From Falciphora oryzae (Eukaryota > Ascomycota > Sordariomycetes > Magnaporthales > Magnaporthaceae): a stretch of DNA of 64,000 nucleotides. The translations under genes and the position numbers were made by a program. Positions 57,061 to 64,000 of the stretch are shown here, one piece after another. The stretch covers positions 79,641-143,640 of the forward strand of contig JNVV01000033.1 of assembly GCA_000733355.1 (NCBI GenBank), read 5' to 3'. Each line of letters starts with the position of its first letter. The first letter of the stretch is position 1. The notes beneath the pieces were generated by a model. That model saw nothing but the letters and a program-made list of their open reading frames with translations. It was not told the DNA's origin and did no database searches.

Positions 57061-57763
57061 TGGGGCCGATCCGTGCCCTGTTTTCGTTGTCAATTTTCTC
57101 AGCTGCCCGTGGCGTCTGTCGGTGGGAGAGACAGGGGCGCCAACGAGGAACAGCACACGGGAGGGTCACCCTCGCACACAGTCGCACTCGGCTCTACCGC
57201 AGCAAGCCCGGCTTTTATGCTATGGATACCGGAATTCCGTGCGAGCTGCCTTTTCCGTCACTACCGGGGCACCCAGCGGCTTTCTCCGCCCCGAGCACCA
57301 ACCACCCCACTATCAAATACCACGCGGCGTTTCGTCATGCCGAACCTTGAGATATCAAGACGAAGCCCCCGGGGCCGCATGGTAATCACTACGCTGACAG
57401 CCCCAGTGCGTTGGAATCAGCTACGTCCTGCTTTCGCTGCAGGCCGCCCTGCGACACTTGTGACATCACTTTTGTGCCCAAACCGCGGAAGCTACGAGGG
57501 CAGCATTTACAAAGCATCACCTGGCTGCTAAAAAGGAGGCTAGTAGGGCCGTCGCCAACTACATACAGCCCGGCACACAGCTCGGCCGAGGAATGTGACA
57601 AGTGACAGAACGACGTCACCCAAGCCTTCAACCGCCCCCAGGTCTGGATTAACAATGCCAGCACCACGGCGGTGCTTGGGCCACCTCGTCCTTGTCTGCA
57701 ACAGCGGCGCGGGCCTCTTCTCCGTCGTTCTGTGCCCTTGACCCATTCGCAGCGTGGCCCATA
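57061..57763. other. 3' flank of the nuclease-kinase gene
   Basis: No gene recognised; includes the block shared with 53100-53240. Confidence 0.4.
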
Positions 57764-59820
57764 TCATTCGGACATGGCCAAACACCTCGAAACGCTTCCC
57801 GCAACCGATCGTAGCTCTCTCGCAAAAACCTCATCCCCTCCGTTGGGCGACGCCTTGCTCTTCCTCTTCCTCTTCCGGCCGTTCGGGCTGATCGGGCCGA
57901 GAGGCGGGCGCAGGAGCTTCGCCCTCTCCAGGTCCACGACCATGATGCCTCCGTCGTCGTCGTACAGGACGTTGCGTGGCTCCGCGTCGCCGTGGAGGAT
58001 GCCCAGGCGATGGAGCTCGACAAAGGCCGTGATGACGGCGCCGACGGCGAGCGTCTTGTCGTCGATCCGGTCGGTGCACCTCGAGATGGGCTGCCCGGCC
58101 CAGCTGAGGAGCAGGAAGTGCTCGGAGACGCGGCCGTCGCAATAGTGCGGGAGGATGAGGTCCATCAGGCCGAGGCACACGGGGACGTGCTTCCCCTGGA
58201 TGGTGCGAGCCCGGTCGTAGACTTCCTTCTCGTGCCGCAGAACTGTAAAGTCGGCACCTTTGGCGACGAGCGTGTACCCGTGGGCCGACAGCCGGACCTT
58301 GAAAAGCGCCCCGACGGCTCCGAGCAGGTAGAGCGGTGCAGCGTCCGCGTCGCGTCCGCGGTCCTGGGCCATCTGGGTGCGGAGGAGGCTTAGAAATTGG
58401 GCCGGTCCGATGTGCTTCGGTCCGTGGCTGACGGCGTTGGGGCAGGTTTCGTCCACCGGTCCGCCGTGTGCCAAGCCGAGGAGGCACTGATGGGTGCAGT
58501 ACGGCCGTTCCCGTATGCTTGGCTGCGCCGGCTTGCCCGGCGTCGGGGAAGGGGGACCGTCTTCCTCGTCGTCCTCATCCTCCCCGGGGTTAGGCGTAGT
58601 GCTACGTGGTTTGCGACACGAAGGGGTTTGAATCGGTGATCGGGTGAAATCACGCCAACGTTGGGGAACGTAAGGGGAAGCGCGATCTTTGTTTTTGCGG
58701 ACGGACGCGGGAATCTTGCTCAACACGTCCTCGTACTCCACATGCCAAAGATCAAGGCGTTTGGCCGCGTCGAACCAGGACGATGGAGGCGGCGCCGCAC
58801 GCGCGGCCTGGAGGGTGAAGGCGAGAACTTGCGCGACGGCAGTGCGGTAATGCTTGTTCTCGTCGTCGTCGACAACATCCAGGCTCGGCACGCACACCTG
58901 GTAAAAGACGGCGGCAGGATCGTCCGGGATGTAGAGAAAACAAAGGCCTGCCCCGTGCAGACGTACCCGTACCGGACGCCTTTGCCGACCATGTAAGAGA
59001 AAAGCTCAGTGACGACGGCGGCGGCGAGCGCTCTCGACGCCGACACAAAGTCCCCGCCGTCCCGGTCGACGCTGATCACGTCTCGCCCCGGCTCGATCCC
59101 GGACGCCAGGCCCGTGACCACCTCGTCCTGGCTCAGCTTATGCGGCGCCTTGTACTCGATGGCCATTGCCGGGATTCTGGCGCCGTCTTCTGTTGTCGTC
59201 CTATATATGCAGGACAGGTCCGCCCGGTTGCCCTCGTCGACGGCGCCGAGGTCCGTGTAGCTCTCGAACGCCACGGTCCCGCGGAGGCCGAGGGAGTCTC
59301 GGAGCTGGGCGTCCCCGAATACCGCGTTGACCAGCCGCCGCACCGCCTCCTCGACGGTGCCGCGCTCGAAACAACGGAGCCCCCGCTCGCCGTTGACGGG
59401 CAGGATTACCAACCGAACGTATTCCAGCTGGTGGCGGGACGGGAACGCGGGGCGGGAGGCGAAGGACGACCTGGAGAGCAGATCCAACACTTCCTGCTGC
59501 CTTGCCGGAAAGTCGTGCCATTTGGCGATCCGCCGAGGGCAAACCCGGCCGGCGGGATTGGCCGTGTCGCTCTGTGTGGTCAGAGGGCGGGCGACTACCT
59601 TGATGGCGAGGCTGAGAGGGTGGCAGGCCTCGAGATAGGACCGAAACGTTTGTGGTGACACGCGACTCTCGGCTTCTTCGCGTAGGCGCCGCGCCTCTTC
59701 GTATCGGCGTTGCTCCTCTTCGCGTAGGCGCCGCACCTCCGACAAGCGACTCTCGGCTTTTTCGCGTAGGCGTTGCTCCTCCGCAAGAACCTGCTGCAAT
59801 CTCGCGATCTCGTCGGCCAT
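57764..59820 (-). pseudogene. restriction-endonuclease-fold / protein kinase fusion (Crinkler-related type), one 1-nt frameshift
   Basis: From ATG 59820 there is a charged coiled coil (residues 1-52, RLREEEQRRYEEARRLREE). A conserved region follows, leading to RADLSCIYR and MAIEYKAPHKL, which carry Asp201 and the Glu222-x-Lys224 pair of a PD-(D/E)xK nuclease fold; then FSYMVGKGVRYGYVCTGQAF. At 58937-58940 a run of four T (minus strand) replaces the five needed, so the frame shifts by one. The other frame continues to 57764 with a Cys/His patch (YCTHQCLLGLAHG) and a kinase domain: VAKG Lys, HEKEVYDR Glu, LHGDAEPRNVLYDDD catalytic loop and DLE in place of DFG. Total about 685 residues. Such nuclease-kinase fusions are widespread in ascomycetes and related to Crinkler-type conflict proteins. 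It may be a real null allele or a homopolymer error. An ATG further upstream (60117) is in frame but lies before the coiled coil and is unlikely. Confidence 0.8.
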
Positions 59821-60199
59821 TGCAAGTGTGGAACAAAGCGCCTTGAGGTCTCGTTGATCTGGCAGAGGACGGCGGACGCGATTATTTTGGTGGGATTGGG
59901 CTGGGATGGCCCGTTTTTGTTTATTAGAAATAGGAAAGGAAATAGGAAATAGGAAATAGGATAGGAAACCTACAGGAGAAGGAAGTTCGGTTGGCGTTCC
60001 AGGTCGGAGTTGCATATTTTTATTTGGCACCACCTCCAAGAACGCCCCGTGCGCCCGCAGCGGAACAGGCAGGTATGTGTAGACTTTGCGGGCTCCAAGC
60101 CAAGGAGGATTGGGCAAGCAAATTAGGCTGGACCAGCACAGCCCAGCCTAAAAGAGGAAGGGAACGATGCTGATTTGGAATGGAGGCGGGCAGGGCGAG
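59821..60199. other. 5' flank of the nuclease-kinase gene
   Basis: Contains an imperfect GGAAATAGGAAATAGG stretch (59932-59962). Presumed promoter and leader; no gene. Confidence 0.45.
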
Positions 60200-60320
60200 C
60201 ACGTCGCCCAAATAATCGTTGGCACCTTCTCGGGGTGAAATCAGAGGCATTCGGGGTCTTCCACACAATTTGGCCAATCAACTTTCACTTGGAGGTGCCA
60301 ACGATTATTTGGGCGACGTG
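60200..60320. repeat. 121-bp hairpin with perfect 28-bp arms (MITE-like)
   Basis: CACGTCGCCCAAATAATCGT continues to the 28th base at 60227, and the exact reverse complement lies at 60293-60320, around a 65-bp loop. CGAG flanks both sides (60196-60199 and 60322-60325), which may be a short target duplication. Lies 380 bp upstream of the nuclease-kinase start. Confidence 0.9.
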
Positions 60321-61250
60321 ACGAGGCAGGACGAAACGAAACAAGCCAAAATGCATTGGAATGTAGACTAGAGGAAATTGGCTCAAGATAAGAAGAATCG
60401 TCACCCGTGTTTGTTTTTCAACCCTTCTTTTGGCTCTTGCCTCGACGTCGCTTGCGTGTCCACTGCCCCAGAAGTGATGCTCTTTCTGACAGCCAGGACA
60501 CTCACTCGCGTGGGCGTTTCTCTTCTTTGGACCCGGGAGCCTGCGCGGGTGGCGTGTGGACGTCGCCGGCCAACTCATCTCTCTGCCTCGTAAGGCCCTA
60601 GTGGCCGTAACAGCTTCCGTCAATGGTGACCAATCGAATGCAAACAGGGACGGCGAAGGCGGCCACGCTTAAGCAGCCAAAGGTACATGCGAGTATTCGG
60701 CCCTCCAAAGCGAAAGGAGACGGTCATAATGCATAAGAGACCTATCCATCGCGTTTAAAACGCGTCGGGTTTTGGTGCAAGCAGGCGGCCATTGGGGTGG
60801 GAGAAACCGCTTCTCGCCCCGGACCGATAATGCAGCAGCATTATGGGTATGTATGGCGGTGTGCTGGCCTTCGCATTTCCAGTCTCGTATTGCATATGTT
60901 ACTTTTTGCAGGGCGACTCTTAAAGCCTAGCACTGCCGATCATTCCCCAAAGCCCGGTGATCGGCAGTGATGAGGCTGAAGAGCCATTCATGATTTTGAC
61001 GCCCTGTGATCTGCCTGTGTGTCGCGTTTCTGCCGCGGCACGGCCATTGCAAAATTTGCAGCACAAGTTGTCCTCCTGGGCAGGTGCTGTACGGCAGTGC
61101 AAAGCTCAAACTGGGCAACAATCGATTTTTTTTCAATACATTCACCCCCGTGTGGATACGGGTGTGCGCTTGCCAAATTTACTGCTCTATTAGGCATAAC
61201 CCACATTTCCAGATATGGTTACTTGGAAATAGGCCTGTAGTAAAAGGTTT
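60321..61250. other. no gene recognised
   Basis: Composition turns AT-rich at about 61100. Open frames overlap and lack domains. Confidence 0.4.
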
Positions 61251-62501
61251 ATGGCTTATAAAATGACATTTTCGACGGTCCTAAATGATCTTGCTTTTAC
61301 ACCCTTTTATACCAGTGCATACACGTTTACCTGGACCCTTCGGCGGGTTCAAGGTATTATGCTTCCGTTTATCGCCCGCTGCCGGCGTAAAGCTTACGAC
61401 CTCCTTTTACATGCCAACCCCCATTCCAACTTCTGCCTTAAATGCGGGTATGCTTTTTTTAAACGCCTAATACCTAATAACGTCGTTATCGACCTTATAT
61501 TTTCGGATTACGAAAACACACCCCGCGCTTTACAGACTACTTCCCTTTCCCTCACGATACAAACCGTACCCATTAAGCGAAAAACCCCTTTAGCCGATAA
61601 CGTAGCTGCTGCCGTTCGCGAAAGGGGGAAAAGCATTTTGTTAACTAAAAAAACTAGCAAACCTTTAATAGTTTCCATTGCAACCAACTGGTTTTACAGC
61701 AAACACTATTTCCAAAACACCGACGACGAAATTATAGCAGGTATTAAGCATTATAAAGAGATTATCCTATTTAAATCCTTTGGTACGGCCTAGCATAAAC
61801 TGGAACGCATATACTTTTCTTTGCAACATTTGGTTTAAAATTTTATAGAAAACAGCCCATTGCAGGACCACGAAAAGCTTTTATTATAAAGCATTATTTT
61901 TAACGTTAAAGCGAACAAAACGGGAATTATCGAACTTTCCCACCAGTTTAAAGGTTTATTAAGTTTAAATAATTTGTTATCTAAGCTTTTCGCAAGTACG
62001 TGCTTATATATCTGGTTTTATAATTTAATACACGTTTACTTTATTTTTCCCGCAAAACCGAAATCCGAATACACTTTAACTTTGTTCGCTAGCAAAGAAA
62101 TGCCGCTTCCTAGCCCGAAAAAACCCGTGTACAGCTTTTTGGACGTAGGTATGCCGGCAAACAATCTTTTTGCACCTTCGACACCTTCCGCGCGCGCGAA
62201 GAAAATAGGGGCTAAAAGTGCAAAAAAGGGAGCTAAAGTTAAAAAGGAACAAAATGTGGCGGTAAAGGTTAAACCTGTCTTTCGGGTTATGCGCTTAGGG
62301 AAAAAATTAACAAATGCGACGCTTAGCGAACCGGCTAGCGATAGCTTACCTTTGTTAAATTTTAAATTTAACCTTACCGTTTATAGCGTTGCTAGCACTA
62401 ACGAAAAGGCTAGGCTTTGTGCTAAAAACGGTGAAAACGAATACGGGCTAGCTGGACAAGCATATAAGGGTGCATTCAAGTACGCTAGTTTTCCCCCTTA
62501 A
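61251..62501 (+). pseudogene. unrecognised ORF, single frame with TAG/TAA stops
   Basis: Open pieces 61251-61793 and 61974-62501 are in the same frame. Between them the reading continues with only three stops (TAG 61791, TAA near 61836 and 61887) and no frameshift, so this was one protein of about 416 residues. Recognisable traits are a Cys pair (FCLKCGYAF), charged stretches, a Lys/Ala-rich basic region (ARAKKIGAKSAKKGAKVKK) and no known domain. The AT-rich style and TAA/TAG decay are those of the retroelements at 8-20 kb, so it is probably an internal protein of a transposable element. Confidence 0.45.
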
Positions 62502-63472
62502 CTTTATATAATTATGGAAGGTTAAGCGTATATATTAGTATATTTTCGCGTCCCGCTAAAAAGATTAATCAGGTTCCTCCGCTGCCGTTTACATTGCGAA
62601 GTAAACGAACGCGCGCAAAATCGGGTTCGTCGCTTTCCGGGAAACGCACCTGCACAAATGAAGTTAGTGATAGTGCGGCGGACGAAACCGAAGTTAAAAA
62701 AATGCGGATACGGAAACGGAAGCAATGTTTTTGTCCTAATTGTTAACCTATGTATATCCATATGCTCCAACCCATTTTACTCCTCGTTAGATTGTATTTT
62801 TAAATTTCCCATGTTATTAACCAATTTATCCCTTTTATTTGCCGGCTTGGGTATGCATTCCTATTTTCCGTTTAAAATGTAATCCTATTTTTAAGCTAAA
62901 ATTTCCAATTGACGCAAATATTAGGAAGCGGATAGGTTAGCCAAAATTAGTAGATTACAAAGGGATAACGAAGGTGCGTTTCCCGATGTAATGTGTTGTT
63001 AAAGGCGGTTGCGTAGGGCAATATATTGATCGAAGTATGGCGATCCTCGTTCCTCCTTTGCTTTCCACTAAAGAAGCCCGCCCAATTCCGTAAGCACCCG
63101 TTTAGCAAAAGCTAACGTTTTTACAAAAAAATACTCGTTGATATCGTAAGCATCCTAGGCGAGGATTTGCTTTACGTAAGCTAACGCTTCCGGATTTACC
63201 GGAACTCGCTAATTTTTAATATTACCTTTGGGAAAATAATATAAATAATAAAGACGGCCCGGGATAACATGTGGGCGTTTGGGTTAAGCACGAATGCGAT
63301 GGTTATTCCATAAAGTAACAAATTGTGCAAATTGATTGCGTATAATTGGCATATAAATACACAATAAAGCAATTATATCTGCGAAAATGTTTTTGCAAAA
63401 CAACTTTTCAGTAGCAAGTTTGATAAAAAAGTTCTGCTTAAGGTAAATATGTACACGCATATACAGCAGGTG
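62502..63472. other. AT-rich, no gene recognised
   Basis: Continues the decayed AT-rich block. Small frames at 62658-62882 and 63284-63478 lack domains. Confidence 0.4.
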
Positions 63473-63757
63473 TGTCACACGGAAGAACCTGTAGACTCAC
63501 CTAATCGGCCCTACAGAAGGTCCGGGAACCGGTATAGGTGCCTAACGGCCCCGAGGCCTAAAGGCCGAAGGCTGGAGGGGCAGTGTAAATCATGTACTTA
63601 ATACTTCGCACGGATTACAGGGTGGTTTATATAAACCCTGCCATCTCCTATGTCCTCTATGAAAGATTCCTTCTTCCTTAAGCATCTTTTGAGCCCATAG
63701 AAAGATTATCTGCAATATAGAGATCCTTTTCCAAGCCGTTTTTAACCCCTTGTTACA
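63473..63757 (+). repeat. second copy of the LTR found at 8868-9162
   Basis: 285 bp from TGTCACACGG to CTTGTTACA, the reverse complement of 8868-9162 with scattered, mostly transition differences. The flanks AGGTG and AATAA do not match, so there is no target duplication. This end therefore belongs to a longer element, or the site was rearranged. Confidence 0.85.
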
Positions 63758-64000
63758 AATAATCTTTTTTCGCTCTGCCCCCTGACGGAAGCCTTACTAT
63801 CTTTCCTCCTAAGCTTTGGAGAGGCCCTGTTAGTCGGCACCCCTAAACTCCAACTGTTGCCTTCTTTAGCGAATAAAACCCTAGGGCCACACCATAGACA
63901 TTTTGACTGTCACCGGTGTTTTCGAACGGGTAAAAGCGAGAAGAATATACAAGAGGGTCGTTTTACCTTCTTAGTCGCCCTGGCGAAATTACGGAATTCC
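63758..64000. other. sequence after the LTR to the window end
   Basis: No gene recognised. If the LTR is a 5' LTR, this is the start of its internal region; no primer-binding site is evident. Confidence 0.35.

Noticed and set aside
63473..63757. Clean solo LTR
   Set aside because: Flanking bases AGGTG and AATAA do not form a target duplication, unlike the copy at 8868.

Overview
The window reads as a filamentous ascomycete (Pezizomycotina, probably Sordariomycetes) chromosome. The evidence is a HET-domain gene, short introns with CTAAC-type branch points, a fungal TPP riboswitch in the leader of a THI5/NMT1 gene, a restriction-endonuclease-fold/kinase fusion gene of a type common in ascomycetes, and retroelements whose Gln codons are converted to TAA/TAG, the usual mark of repeat-induced point mutation (RIP). 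The closer taxonomic placement is inference.

Layout. (1) 1-8151: a block bounded by 170-bp terminal inverted repeats with only 2 visible mismatches. It carries an intact HET-domain gene, a broken small membrane-protein gene and a short kinase N-lobe gene; I find no transposase. (2) 8152-20377: a Tad-like non-LTR retrotransposon on the minus strand, split by a 7.9-kb Ty1/copia element (10121-18023, 303-bp LTRs, 5-bp target duplication) and by a solo LTR (8868-9162, 5-bp target duplication). (3) 20378-34150: unrecognised sequence, tandem repeats and gene remnants (membrane protein, GIY-YIG-like, F-box, C2H2-like, WD40), with a 41-base assembly gap. (4) 34182-43806: the best gene-bearing part: an F-box-like/DUF7730-type gene, the thiamine-pyrimidine synthase gene with its TPP riboswitch, a decayed metallo-beta-lactamase-like gene and transaldolase. 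(5) 43807-57760: GC-rich, gene-poor sequence full of minisatellites and diverged local duplications. (6) 57764-59820: the nuclease-fold/kinase gene with one single-base frameshift. (7) 60900-64000: AT-rich retroelement-like sequence, including a second copy of the LTR found at 8868.

Functionally, two housekeeping genes (thiamine synthesis, pentose phosphate pathway) sit in an island between repeat blocks. The remaining genes are of self/non-self recognition or conflict type (HET, nuclease-kinase, NLR/WD40-like remnants, F-box), typical of an accessory or subtelomeric-like region. The most unusual items are the TIR element with HET cargo, the copia element whose gag-pol keeps one frame over 5.3 kb despite many stops while its LTRs are nearly identical, and an intact antisense Cys/His-rich ORF inside that element.
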